This document shows, piece after piece, positions 1-7,618 of a stretch of 9,362 bases of DNA. Below the pieces are notes generated by a model. It was not told where the DNA came from. It saw only the letters and a program-made list of their open reading frames with translations, and did no database searches. Location: contig JABMRP010000954.1 of the NCBI GenBank assembly GCA_013202535.1, forward strand, positions 1 through 9,362, given 5' to 3'. Numbering within the stretch: the first letter of the stretch is position 1; each line of letters opens with the position of its first letter. Made by a program: the position numbers and the translations under genes. This stretch comes from Planctomycetota bacterium. Its GTDB lineage: Bacteria > Planctomycetota > Planctomycetia > Pirellulales > Thermoguttaceae.

Positions 1-2
1 CT

Positions 3-1385
3 ACCCAACCAGATGCCCTGCCCGGCGCCGCCAAGGGCGATTACCTGACCGACCGGCTCGGCGAAGAGGGCGTGCGGTTTATCGAAGAGAACAAGGACAA
101 GCCGTTCTTCCTCTACCAGGCGTTTCATTCGGTGCATACGCCCATCCAGGGGAAGAAGGAACTGGTGCGGCAATATACCGAGCGGATGAAGCCGGGCCAG
201 CGCAACACCAACGCCACCTATGCGGCCATGCTCCATAGCCTTGATGAAAACGTCGGCCGAATTCTCGACGTGCTCGACCGGCTCGAACTGGCGGACCACA
301 CGCTCGTCGTCTTCTTCTCCGACAACGGCGGCTACCATCGGGTTACCTCGAACTGGCCGCTGCGCGCCGGCAAGGGCTACAGCTACGAAGGCGGACACCG
401 CGAACCGCTCCTGGTGCGTCTGCCCGGCCGCATTGCCGCGGCCAGCGTTTGCGACGTGCCGGTCACCAGCGTCGATTTCTATCCCACGTTTCTCGAACTG
501 GCCGGCACCCAGGGCGACCCCAAGCACAACGCGTCGACCGACGGCATGAGCATCGTTCCTCTGCTGGAGCAACGGGGTACGCTGGATCGCGAGGCCATCT
601 ACTGGCACTATCCCCATTACAGCCCGCAAGGCGGCACGCCCAGCGGCGCGGTGCGCGTCGGCGATTTTAAGCTCATCGAGTTCTTCGAGGACGGGCACCT
701 CGAACTCTACAACCTCAAGGAAGATCTCGGTGAGCAAAACGATCTGGCCGAGAAAATGCCCGAGAAGGCCCAGCAGTTGCATGGCATGTTGCTGGCATGG
801 CGCAAGCGGGTCGATGCCAAGATGCCCGTGGTCAATCCGAACCCGGGCAAGCAGCCGGCACCACGCAAGTCGGTGGTGATGGACCCGACCGACGAGTTCC
901 CCGGCTTCGACGTCCTCTGGCAGGTCGGCCTGAAACAAGTGGACGACGGCTACACGGTCGCTTCCAATGCCACGGGTCTTGCCCTGATCGAAACCGATCG
1001 GCCGATCACCGGTCCGGTGACTTTCCGCTGCCGGATGCAGCCGTCGACCAGTTTCCCGGCCAACGGATTTCTCGCGTTCGGCGATGGCCCGACCGACAAG
1101 CAATTGGTCAAATGCGGGCTGTTCGTCGGCGGGGGGTATGCGGCCATCTACGAGGGTGCCTATCCCTCGGACGACTCGGCCAAACTGACCATGCCGGTGG
1201 GCTCGGGGCAAACTTATGATCTGGCCGTCCGTGTCGATCCGTCGGCGTCGACCGTGGAAATGACCATCGGCGACCAGAAAGTGACGAAGAAACTGACCCG
1301 GTCGATCAAAGCGATCCGCTACTATGGCTACTCGGCTATCACCACGCGGAGCCGGTTCGGCCCGATCGAGGTGCGGAGCCAATAG
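3..1385 (+). CDS. Sulfatase (alkaline-phosphatase superfamily), 5'-truncated by window edge
   Basis: The reading frame is open from the first bases of the window, so the N-terminal half, including the Cys/Ser that matures to formylglycine, lies upstream and cannot be checked. The 460 visible codons show the sulfatase C-terminal half: PFFLYQAFHSVHTP (about 102-143), the metal-binding DNGG (321-332), and GKGYSYEGGHREP (about 369-407). About 168 residues from 879 onward lie beyond the usual sulfatase end; they look beta-rich and resemble the LamG/DUF1080-like sandwich domains often attached to planctomycete sulfatases, but I cannot assign the family. Such enzymes hydrolyse sulfate esters, usually on polysaccharides, in the periplasm or outside the cell. 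The substrate cannot be read from sequence. The family call is firm; the C-terminal domain call is tentative. Confidence 0.93.
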   Translation, partial: TQPDALPGAAKGDYLTDRLGEEGVRFIEENKDKPFFLYQAFHSVHTPIQGKKELVRQYTERMKPGQRNTNATYAAMLHSLDENVGRILDVLDRLELADHTLVVFFSDNGGYHRVTSNWPLRAGKGYSYEGGHREPLLVRLPGRIAAASVCDVPVTSVDFYPTFLELAGTQGDPKHNASTDGMSIVPLLEQRGTLDREAIYWHYPHYSPQGGTPSGAVRVGDFKLIEFFEDGHLELYNLKEDLGEQNDLAEKMPEKAQQLHGMLLAWRKRVDAKMPVVNPNPGKQPAPRKSVVMDPTDEFPGFDVLWQVGLKQVDDGYTVASNATGLALIETDRPITGPVTFRCRMQPSTSFPANGFLAFGDGPTDKQLVKCGLFVGGGYAAIYEGAYPSDDSAKLTMPVGSGQTYDLAVRVDPSASTVEMTIGDQKVTKKLTRSIKAIRYYGYSAITTRSRFGPIEVRSQ

Positions 1386-1414
1386 TTGCAGGGCCCGGGC
1401 AAACCGGCTAGATT
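1386..1414 (+). promoter_or_regulatory. Possible sigma-70 promoter for the RhaT-like gene
   Basis: TTGCAG (1386-1391), a 17-base spacer, then TAGATT (1409-1414), directly after the sulfatase stop codon and 56 bases before the next start. The spacing is ideal but the hexamers match consensus only 3/6 and 4/6, so the downstream gene could equally be read through from the sulfatase. Confidence 0.3.
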
Positions 1415-1470
1415 GGGGCACCACAAGGTAATGTTCCCACACGTTATTCCCCAAACAAGGCGAAAGAACG

Positions 1471-2652
1471 ATGGATGAAGGCTTACTCACGGGCGGGCTG
1501 TATGTACTTCTCGGAGCGCTCTGCGGCGGATCGTTCGGCCTGCCGAGCAAGTTCGCCCAGGATTTTCCCTGGGAATGCCTGTGGGGACCGTTCTTCTTGT
1601 TGGTCACGCTCGTCGTGCCGCTGGTATTTGCCCCCATGTTCGCCAGCGACCTGGATGCGACTTGGCGGGCCGCTTGGTCGGGAGACGATATCCTGGTGAA
1701 GGTGGAAGTCGCCGTGGATGCTGAAGCCAACACGGAGACAGCCGAGGACGCCCAGCCAGAAACGAAGATCCAGCCCAGACCGGCCATCGGACACAACGCG
1801 ATTATCCTGCCCATCCTGTTCGGGTTCCTTTGGGGTTGGGGCTCGATGACCTACGGCATGAGCTTTGCCATGATCGGGCTGGCCTTGGCTTACGCGATCA
1901 ACTCTGGAGTGCAAACCGGGTTCGGCTCTTTGATGCCCTTGCTGCTGCAACATCGCGACGTGCTGGTTACCACCAAGGGATTCGTGCTGCTGGCGGGAAT
2001 CGCGACCTGTGTGGTCGGCGTGGTTTTCTGCGGATACTCGGGAATTCTCAAAGCGCGGAGCATCCAGGGCGATGAGACCGCCGACGAAGTGGCCAACCCG
2101 GCAACCAAGCAAAGCCGAATGACCAAAGGCATATGCGTCGCGTTGCTTTCGGGGTTTCTGTGTGCCTGCTTCGCCGTGGCGGTCGGCTACGGTAAAGACG
2201 TACAGGATATATCGATACATAACTATGGAAACTCCCCTTCGGCCTCAACGATGCCGGTTCTGGTCCTCGTGCTCGGCGGGGGCTTCTTCTCCGCCTGCTT
2301 GTACTGTGGCTTTTTGCTCTGGAAGAACGCCACCTGGAAAGACTTCGCCAAGCCGGGTGTCGTACGTGTTCTGTCGCTGGCACTGCTCATGTCCCTGCTA
2401 CACAACGGGGCCATCTTCTTCTATGTCCGGGGAGCCACGGCGCTGGGTGATCTCGGCGTCTCGGTAGGCTGGGCCGCCTTCATGTCGTGTACCCTCCTGG
2501 TCGGCAACGCCCATGGCTTCCTCACCGGCGAGTGGAAGGGCGCCGACCGCAAGAGCGTCAAATGGATGCTGACCGGAATCGCCGTGATGGTCGCCGCGAT
2601 GTGTATTCTGGGCATGGGCAACTCCATGGCGACGGTGTCGGCAGGAAAATAG
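1471..2652 (+). CDS. RhaT-like sugar/proton symporter
   Basis: This 393-residue, very hydrophobic protein has about ten membrane segments and resembles the L-rhamnose-proton symporter family (RhaT, drug/metabolite transporter superfamily). Family-like stretches are the N-terminal helix followed by PWECLWGPFF (about 33-42), LFGFLWGWGSMTYGMSFAMIG (about 116-136), and the C-terminal half ending ILGMGNSMA. It would move a sugar, by homology a deoxysugar such as rhamnose, across the inner membrane with protons. Unlike E. coli RhaT it has an acidic, hydrophilic stretch of roughly 40 residues (about 62-105) after the second membrane segment, presumably a loop. ATG 1471 follows a modest AAGG at 1457-1460. 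The upstream sulfatase on the same strand suggests a role in breaking down sulfated glycans. The family call is good; rhamnose specificity is not shown. Confidence 0.82.
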   Translation: MDEGLLTGGLYVLLGALCGGSFGLPSKFAQDFPWECLWGPFFLLVTLVVPLVFAPMFASDLDATWRAAWSGDDILVKVEVAVDAEANTETAEDAQPETKIQPRPAIGHNAIILPILFGFLWGWGSMTYGMSFAMIGLALAYAINSGVQTGFGSLMPLLLQHRDVLVTTKGFVLLAGIATCVVGVVFCGYSGILKARSIQGDETADEVANPATKQSRMTKGICVALLSGFLCACFAVAVGYGKDVQDISIHNYGNSPSASTMPVLVLVLGGGFFSACLYCGFLLWKNATWKDFAKPGVVRVLSLALLMSLLHNGAIFFYVRGATALGDLGVSVGWAAFMSCTLLVGNAHGFLTGEWKGADRKSVKWMLTGIAVMVAAMCILGMGNSMATVSAGK

Positions 2653-2685
2653 ACTGCGCATTCCACGTATTCCCCCCGGATTCTC

Positions 2686-2715
2686 TTGACACGCACCGCC
2701 ATGGGCGGAAATAAT
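2686..2715 (+). promoter_or_regulatory. Near-consensus sigma-70 promoter for the glycine-zipper lipoprotein
   Basis: A perfect TTGACA (2686-2691), 18-base spacer, and AATAAT (2710-2715, 5/6 match). The spacer holds a small palindrome, CCGCC-ATG-GGCGG (2696-2708), placed where a repressor or bending protein could act. It starts 34 bases after the symporter stop and predicts a transcript start near 2722, giving a leader of about 70 bases. Confidence 0.65.
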
Positions 2716-2744
2716 CTTCAACTTATTTCCCCGTCCGCGGTGGC

Positions 2745-2766
2745 CGATAACCCTATTGGATTATCG
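2745..2766 (+). promoter_or_regulatory. Small hairpin in the lipoprotein gene leader
   Basis: CGATAA (2745-2750) and TTATCG (2761-2766) form a perfect 6-bp inverted repeat with a 10-base loop, in the predicted leader about 15 bases before the GGGAG ribosome binding site (2781-2785). It could affect mRNA stability or mark a protein site. It is short enough to be chance. Confidence 0.25.
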
Positions 2767-2792
2767 TGCCTGTTGATTCCGGGAGTATCGTT

Positions 2793-3443
2793 ATGCGCTT
2801 GCGATGCGAATTTGGCGTCCTGTTGTCGCTTACCCTCTTGCTCGCGACCGGTGGTTGCCAATCATCGTCCCGCGCCGATCGGGGGGCATTGCTCGGAGGA
2901 GCGGGTGGCGCGCTGGTCGGTGGGATCGTGGGCAAGCAGCTTGGCAACACGGGAGCCGGGGTGGCGATCGGAGCCCTTGGCGGTGCCTTGACCGGAGCAG
3001 TGATCGGCGATGAGATCGACAAAAGCGAAGCCAATAACCGCCGCATGTTGCAGGAGCAATACGGCCGGCAGGTCCGTGCCGGGGCCGTCAGCAACCAGGA
3101 CGTGGTCTCGATGGTGCAGGCCGGGGTCGACGAAAACGTGATCATCACCCACATTCGCGCCCACGGCGTCAAATCGCCCTTGCAACCGAACGATCTCATC
3201 TACTTGCAGCAATCGGGGGTCAGCAATCGCATCACTCAGGCGATGCAAGAGCCCCCCCGCCCGCGGGCAACGATGGCCTCCGCGCCGGCACCACGGACCG
3301 TGATCATCCACGAAACGGCCCCGCCGCCGATCATCGTCACGGAACACTGCTACCACCGACCGATGTATTATCCCCGCCCCCGCGTGATCCATCACCGCCC
3401 ACACAAGCCGGCCGCAAGCGTGAACTTCTCGTTCGGCCATTAG
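2793..3443 (+). CDS. Glycine-zipper envelope lipoprotein, unknown function
   Basis: The ATG at 2793 is chosen because GGGAG (2781-2785) lies seven bases upstream and the product (216 residues) then begins with a proper signal peptide; a GTG at 2766 would add nine unlikely residues. Residues 1-21 are a hydrophobic signal sequence ending LATGGC, so Cys22 is probably lipidated, although Thr at -3 is atypical for a lipobox. Residues 31-72 are a Gly/Ala-rich glycine zipper (GGAGGALVGGIVG, then GALGGALTGAVIG) of the kind that forms tightly packed membrane helices. Residues 73-150 are polar and partly helical; the tail (about 160-216) is rich in Pro, His and Arg. Glycine-zipper lipoproteins are often linked to envelope stress or integrity, but no role can be assigned. 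It appears to be its own transcription unit. Confidence 0.8.
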   Translation: MRLRCEFGVLLSLTLLLATGGCQSSSRADRGALLGGAGGALVGGIVGKQLGNTGAGVAIGALGGALTGAVIGDEIDKSEANNRRMLQEQYGRQVRAGAVSNQDVVSMVQAGVDENVIITHIRAHGVKSPLQPNDLIYLQQSGVSNRITQAMQEPPRPRATMASAPAPRTVIIHETAPPPIIVTEHCYHRPMYYPRPRVIHHRPHKPAASVNFSFGH

Positions 3444-3478
3444 CCAAAGCCAGTTAGGTCACGACCTGCCCTGACAAA

Positions 3479-3503
3479 GACGACGGACCGTTTGGCTGTC
3501 GTC
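3479..3503 (+). terminator. Weak stem-loop after the lipoprotein gene
   Basis: GACGAC (3479-3484) pairs with GTCGTC (3498-3503) 35 bases after the lipoprotein stop, extendable inward by one wobble and one G-C pair. No T-run follows, so it is at best a weak or factor-assisted terminator. The rest of the 3444-3640 gap shows no convincing gene or promoter. Confidence 0.2.
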
Positions 3504-3640
3504 GGGCAGACGCTGAACGACCCAATGGCCTTCATTGAGCGGCCCCCCTGTCTTTGGGGCATTCTTGCTCCCATGGCGATCCCCCGATACAACCAAGGGC
3601 TTGGAACGTCGTCTCATGGGCTCTCCCGGGGTTTTTCCAA

Positions 3641-4414
3641 ATGGAATCGAGCGGTTCGACGCAATTGGAAGGCCTGACGGCGGTCGTGACTGGTTCGTCG
3701 GGGGGGATAGGCCGTGCCATTGCGACGGAACTGGCCGAGGCCGGCGCTGCGGTGATCGTTCATGGCCGGCGATGTGAGGCGGCCGAAGAGGTCGCCACGA
3801 AGATACGCCAGCGGGGGGGGCACGCCGAGGTGCTGATCGCCGATCTGGCCGACCCGAGCGTGTACGAGCCGATGGTCGCCCGCGCCTGGCAGTGGCGCGA
3901 CGGCGTCGATATCTGGATCAACAACGCCGGAGCCGATATTCTCACCGCCGGCGCGGCCCAATCGCCATTCTCCCAACGGCTCGAGACGCTCTGGCGGGTC
4001 GACGTGACGGCGACCATCTACCTCTCGCGACTGGCGGGGCGTAGAATGAAGGCCGCCGGCTCGGGCACCATTCTCAACATGGGTTGGGACGGGGTCGAGC
4101 GAGGAATGGCCGGCGACGGAGGAGAACTGTTCGCCGCCGCCAAGGGTGCCGTGACCGCCTTTTCCCGAAGTCTGGCCCAGTCGTTGGCTCCGGAAGTGCG
4201 AGTCAACTGTCTGGCACCGGGCTGGATCCGAACGGCCTGGGGCCGGGAGGCCTCCGAAGCGTGGCAGCAACGGGCCGTGGCGGAGAGTTTGGCGGGACGT
4301 TGGGGCACTCCGGAAGAAGTCGCCCGCCTGGCCCGGTTCCTGGTGTCGCCCGACGCCCGGTTTGTCAACGGCCAGATGGTCTGCCTCAACGGAGGATTGC
4401 GCCTGCCTGGATAA
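3641..4414 (+). CDS. SDR-family protein with a degenerate catalytic site
   Basis: A 257-residue short-chain dehydrogenase/reductase fold. The nucleotide-binding TGSSGGIG is at residues 17-24, NNAG at 94-97, and the C-terminal segment NCLAPGWIRT followed by the NGQMVCLNGG ending is typical. The usual tetrad is altered: Asp121 stands where Asn is expected (VDVTA), no Ser occurs in the NMGWDG loop (146-151), and the YxxxK tyrosine is Phe164, with only Lys168 kept. Classical hydride-transfer chemistry is therefore doubtful. It may bind NAD(P) in another role or use a different acid. The ATG at 3641 gives a normal SDR length; the frame runs back to 3554, but that extension does not look like protein. 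It lies 60 bases before the DUF6513 gene and probably belongs to the same unit, suggesting a pterin-related role (inference). Confidence 0.85.
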   Translation: MESSGSTQLEGLTAVVTGSSGGIGRAIATELAEAGAAVIVHGRRCEAAEEVATKIRQRGGHAEVLIADLADPSVYEPMVARAWQWRDGVDIWINNAGADILTAGAAQSPFSQRLETLWRVDVTATIYLSRLAGRRMKAAGSGTILNMGWDGVERGMAGDGGELFAAAKGAVTAFSRSLAQSLAPEVRVNCLAPGWIRTAWGREASEAWQQRAVAESLAGRWGTPEEVARLARFLVSPDARFVNGQMVCLNGGLRLPG

Positions 4415-4474
4415 TGAATGACCTGAATACCCCTGGTCGACGAAGTGGGGTTCCCACAACCCGGACATTCCGCC

Positions 4475-6055
4475 ATGCCTCAAGATCACATTCATTTTGT
4501 CACCGGCCGCTTTGCCGAAGGGGCGCTGCGTCAGGTGGTCCACCAACTGGCCCCGTCGGCCGGGTTCGACTACTCGATCGGCGTGCTGGACATCACGATC
4601 GCCGCGCTGATGACATCCAAGTGGGTCGCCCGGCGAATCGAAGTTCCCGCCGACGCGACGCGGGTCATGGTGCCCGGCTACTGCGGCGGCGACTTGGACC
4701 TCATCAGAGAAGCCTCGGGATTGGAAGTCGAACGAGGGCCGCGCGACTTGCGCGAGTTGCCCGACTACTTCGGGCAAATGTCGGCCCGCGACGGCTACGG
4801 CGACTACGACGTCGAGATCCTGGCCGAGATTAGGAACGCCCCCCAACTGCCGGTCGAGCAGTTACTCGATCGGGCTCGACAACTCGACCTCGACGGAGCC
4901 AACGTGATCGTTTTGGGCTGCGGGGCCGGCGAGCCGTGGACCGGGCTGTCCGACGTGGTCCACGCGCTGTGTGATGAAGGGCACCGCGTGGCCATCGAGA
5001 GCGACCAGCCGGTGGAAATTGAGGCAGCCGTTCACAAGGGTGCCGAACTGGTCTTCTCGGTCAACGAAGCCAACCGGCAGCACGCGCCGCATTGGGGTTG
5101 CGAAGTCGTCGTCACCTCCGACTTTCCCGGTACGCTACAGGGCGTGGAAGAGACGACCGCCGAATTGGACGCCGCGGGCATCCCCTGGCGGCTGGATCCG
5201 GTGCTCGATCCGATCGGGTTCGGGTTCAGCGAGAGCATCGGCCGGTTTCTGGCCGCCCGATGGCAGTGGCCCGAGGCCAAGATGCTCATGCGCGTGAGCA
5301 ACGTCACCGAGTTGATCGACGCCGATTCGGCCGGCATCCATACGATTTTGCTCGGTTTCTGCCAGGAGATGGGCATCGACAGCGTGCTGACGACGCAGGA
5401 AACCAATTCCAACCGCAGCGCCGTCGCCGAATGCGAACTTGCCCGGCAGATGGTCTATCATGCCTTCAAGCACCATGTCCTGCCGCGGAATCTGGAGCCG
5501 GGTTTGGTGATGTTACGCGACTCGAAGCTGTTGGAACACGGCCCCGAGGGCCTGATGCAGTTGCAGGGCGTGCTCAGCGATCCGTCGCCGCGTCTCTTTG
5601 CCGAAGGGGGCCGTCTACATCTGCTTGCATACAAAGAGCATCTGGCCGGCACCGACGCTTACGACTTATTCGAGCAGCTCCAGCCCCTGTTACGCAAACC
5701 GATGGACCTCCGTTACGCCTTCTACCTGGGCTACGAGATGTCGAAGGCCACCACCGCGCTGACTTTGGGGAAGAACTACCGCCAGGACGAAGCGCTCGAC
5801 TGGGGAATGCTCACCGTGGCCGAACCCTCGCGACGCGAACGCCGCGCGGCACGGTTGGCCATCCAGGCCAGGCTCAAAGCGGAGGCGGAAGGAACCGAGA
5901 CGCCGTCGTGCGGAGCGTGCGACCTACCCGCCGTCGGCGAAACCGAGGTCATCGAATCGCCCGAAGGCGCACACTCCGTAGGCGTTCCACCCGAGGTCAC
6001 TCTGCCTGCCGAACCGCCAGCCGTCGACACGCCAAACGAGGAAACCAGCGAGTGA
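4475..6055 (+). CDS. DUF6513 / dihydropteroate-synthase-like protein
   Basis: This 526-residue protein resembles the dihydropteroate-synthase-related family found in methanogens and in bacteria with tetrahydromethanopterin-linked C1 metabolism (annotated DUF6513 or 'DHPS-related'). It has an N-terminal HFVTGRFAE segment, then a TIM-barrel-like part with VIVLGCGAGEPW, LDPVLDPIGFGFSESIGRF and a long C-terminal part containing GYEMSKATTALTLGKNY. The last ~65 residues are acidic, Pro/Glu-rich and probably disordered, with a CGAC pair. By family it would act in the pterin/aminobenzoate coupling branch of cofactor synthesis; the exact reaction is not established from sequence. The ATG at 4475 (MPQDHIHF) is preferred over GTG 4445, although no strong ribosome binding site precedes it. 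It overlaps pabB by four bases, indicating translational coupling. Confidence 0.78.
   Translation: MPQDHIHFVTGRFAEGALRQVVHQLAPSAGFDYSIGVLDITIAALMTSKWVARRIEVPADATRVMVPGYCGGDLDLIREASGLEVERGPRDLRELPDYFGQMSARDGYGDYDVEILAEIRNAPQLPVEQLLDRARQLDLDGANVIVLGCGAGEPWTGLSDVVHALCDEGHRVAIESDQPVEIEAAVHKGAELVFSVNEANRQHAPHWGCEVVVTSDFPGTLQGVEETTAELDAAGIPWRLDPVLDPIGFGFSESIGRFLAARWQWPEAKMLMRVSNVTELIDADSAGIHTILLGFCQEMGIDSVLTTQETNSNRSAVAECELARQMVYHAFKHHVLPRNLEPGLVMLRDSKLLEHGPEGLMQLQGVLSDPSPRLFAEGGRLHLLAYKEHLAGTDAYDLFEQLQPLLRKPMDLRYAFYLGYEMSKATTALTLGKNYRQDEALDWGMLTVAEPSRRERRAARLAIQARLKAEAEGTETPSCGACDLPAVGETEVIESPEGAHSVGVPPEVTLPAEPPAVDTPNEETSE
6038..6055 (+). promoter_or_regulatory. Ribosome binding site and GTGA stop/start overlap fixing the pabB start
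   Basis: GAGGA (6038-6042) lies nine bases before GTG at 6052. The TGA of the upstream gene (6053-6055) sits inside GTGA, so the two genes are probably translationally coupled. This fixes the pabB start although its frame stays open far upstream. Confidence 0.75.
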
Positions 6056-7479
6056 GCCGTTCGGCGCCAGAGCCCGTGGTCTGTCCGCTTGAGCCCGTGC
6101 CGGATGTCGAGGAAGTTTTCCTCCGGCTCTCCCGCCGGGCGCATTGCCTTTTTCTCGATAGCGCGATGCGCGATCCCGTGTTGGGACGCTATTCGTTCAT
6201 CGCGGCCGATCCGTGGGAGTACATCGAGCTGGCTCCCGACTCGGGCGACAGTCTGGGGGAACTGGCCGGACGGATGGCCACCTGGCAGACGTCGACCGTT
6301 GCCGGTCTGCCGCCGTTTCAAGGCGGTGCGGCAGGGTTCTTCGCTTACGATCTGGGACGCGATTTGGAGCGGCTCCCCCGGCCCCGGGTCGACGAGTTCG
6401 GCGTGCCGGCGATGGCCGTCGGGTTCTACGACGTGGTGGTTGCCTTCGACCACGTTGACCGCCGGGCGTGGATCGTCTCGCAAGGATTCCCCGAGATCGA
6501 ACCCGCGCGGCGACACAAGCGTGCCGTGCGGCGGATGGAAGAAGTTCGTCGTCTGCTGGACGAACCCGTGGAACCGCTCGGCGAGCAACTCCCGCGAAGG
6601 AAGCTTCCCGACATTCCCCCCGAGAATCTCGCCAGGCAGTATGCCGTCGATGTTGCACGCGGCGGCGACGATCTCACCAGCAATTTCTCGCCGCACGGTT
6701 ACCTCAAGGCGATCCGGCGGGTCATCGCGTACATCACGGCCGGCGATGCGTTTCAGGTGAATCTGGCCCAGCGATTGCTCTGTCGGGCGCGCGACGATTC
6801 GGTGTCGCTTTACCGACGATTGCGGCAACGAAACGCGGCCCCTTTTGCCGGGTATTTCGACACGGGCCCGTTTCAGATCGTCAGCGCGTCGCCCGAGCGA
6901 TTCCTTCGCGTCGTTGATCGCCAGGTGGAGACGCGTCCGATCAAAGGCACCCGTCCCCGCTCGGCGGGGCACGCTGACGACGCGACGACCCGTAACGAAC
7001 TCTTAGCCAGCGAGAAAGATCGGGCCGAAAACGTGATGATCGTCGACCTCCTGCGAAACGATCTTTCCCGAGTCTGTCTGCCCGAGAGCGTCCACGTCAG
7101 CCAACTCTGTGAGGTGGAAACGTACCAATACGTGCAACATCTGGTCTCGGCCGTTTGCGGCACGCTGGGCGAAGGTCGCGGGCCGATCGACTTACTCCGG
7201 GCGTCGTTTCCCGGCGGGTCGATCACCGGGGCGCCGAAGGTTCGCGCGATGGAGATCATCGCCGAGTTGGAGCCCACCGCCCGAGGCGCCTACTGCGGCT
7301 CGATGGGGTATTTAGGGCTCGACGGTTCACTCGACCTGAACATCCTCATCCGCACCATTACCGCGGGGCGCGGCTGGTGGCAGTTCCCCGTCGGCGGCGG
7401 CATCGTCGTGCAGTCGGATCCCGAGCAAGAGTACGAAGAAACCTGGGACAAAGCCCGCGGGTTGATTTGTTCGCTGTAG
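6052..7479 (+). CDS. pabB: Aminodeoxychorismate synthase component I
   Basis: The product (475 residues from GTG 6052) is a chorismate-binding enzyme that, with a PabA/TrpG glutaminase encoded elsewhere, turns chorismate into 4-amino-4-deoxychorismate on the way to p-aminobenzoate. Signatures: GRYSFIAADP near the N-terminus, PIKGTRPR (296-303), DLLRNDLSRVC, and FPGGSITGAPKVRAMEI (from about 386). Lys298 in PIKGT separates PabB from anthranilate synthase (TrpE), which has PIAGT; in E. coli PabB this Lys is catalytic. No glutaminase or lyase domain is fused. Coupling to a dihydropteroate-synthase-like gene fits pABA supply to folate or methanopterin. The stop codon (7477-7479) falls within the edge of a palindromic repeat. 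Confidence 0.95.
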   Translation: MSRSAPEPVVCPLEPVPDVEEVFLRLSRRAHCLFLDSAMRDPVLGRYSFIAADPWEYIELAPDSGDSLGELAGRMATWQTSTVAGLPPFQGGAAGFFAYDLGRDLERLPRPRVDEFGVPAMAVGFYDVVVAFDHVDRRAWIVSQGFPEIEPARRHKRAVRRMEEVRRLLDEPVEPLGEQLPRRKLPDIPPENLARQYAVDVARGGDDLTSNFSPHGYLKAIRRVIAYITAGDAFQVNLAQRLLCRARDDSVSLYRRLRQRNAAPFAGYFDTGPFQIVSASPERFLRVVDRQVETRPIKGTRPRSAGHADDATTRNELLASEKDRAENVMIVDLLRNDLSRVCLPESVHVSQLCEVETYQYVQHLVSAVCGTLGEGRGPIDLLRASFPGGSITGAPKVRAMEIIAELEPTARGAYCGSMGYLGLDGSLDLNILIRTITAGRGWWQFPVGGGIVVQSDPEQEYEETWDKARGLICSL

Positions 7480-7518
7480 TGTATAGTAGCCATCTCGCTC
7501 CGCCGAGATGTAGCCTTT
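7475..7518 (+). repeat. REP-like palindromic repeat, copy 1 (overlaps the pabB stop)
   Basis: A 44-base element present again in inverted orientation at 9139-9181. It starts with TGTAG, whose TAG is the pabB stop codon, and contains GTAGC followed by the stem CATCTCG (7491-7497) and CGAGATG (7504-7510) with a 6-base loop, then TAGCCTTT. The copies differ by one substitution (7480) and one inserted C in the loop. A GTAG tetranucleotide next to a hairpin is the hallmark of REP elements mobilised by RAYT (TnpA-REP) transposases, so a REP origin is plausible. No RAYT gene is in the window. It could also act as a 3'-end stabiliser or terminator for pabB. Confidence 0.8.
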
Positions 7519-7542
7519 GAAGAGCCTTGCCGCCTGAGTCGA

Positions 7543-7611
7543 GGGTGCCTGGGGTCGAGATGCGAGGAACGAGCAATGAGCCCCCAGAGCTCTTATTAAC
7601 AGCACCCCCTT
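7543..7611 (+). terminator. Two-tier inverted repeat downstream of pabB
   Basis: GGGTGC+CTGGGG (7543-7554) faces CCCCAG (7582-7587) and GCACCC (7602-7607), so the arms can pair as two stacked stems with an internal bulge that holds the palindrome AGAGCTCT (7586-7593). CCTTTT follows. It may end pabB transcription just before the strong promoter at 7619, or be another repeat element. The fold is by eye only. Confidence 0.4.
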
Positions 7612-7618
7612 TTGTCGC

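Noticed and set aside
3456..3467. AGGTC-AC-GACCT palindrome after the lipoprotein gene as an operator
   Set aside because: Short, not near a recognisable promoter, and expected by chance.
3542..3566. GCCCC/GGGGC stem followed by ATTCTT as a terminator
   Set aside because: Only five pairs with a 9-base loop and no proper T-run; too weak in GC-rich sequence.
3554..3640. N-terminal extension of the SDR from TTG 3554
   Set aside because: The added 29 residues do not resemble an SDR N-terminus or a signal peptide; ATG 3641 puts the TGxxxGxG motif at the usual distance.
3614..4846. Long minus-strand open frame (about 410 codons) opposite the SDR and DUF6513 genes
   Set aside because: It runs antisense to two well-supported genes, has a biased Arg/Gly/His composition and no recognisable motif. 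GC-rich coding DNA commonly gives such shadow frames.
5092..6051. Upstream extension of the pabB frame back to 5092
   Set aside because: It overlaps the DUF6513 gene and is Arg-rich nonsense. The GTG at 6052 with GAGGA and the GTGA overlap gives a normal 475-residue PabB.
5776..6972. Long minus-strand open frame (about 398 codons) opposite the DUF6513/pabB junction
   Set aside because: Same reason: antisense to clear genes, Arg-rich, no domain, and it spans the junction of two real genes.
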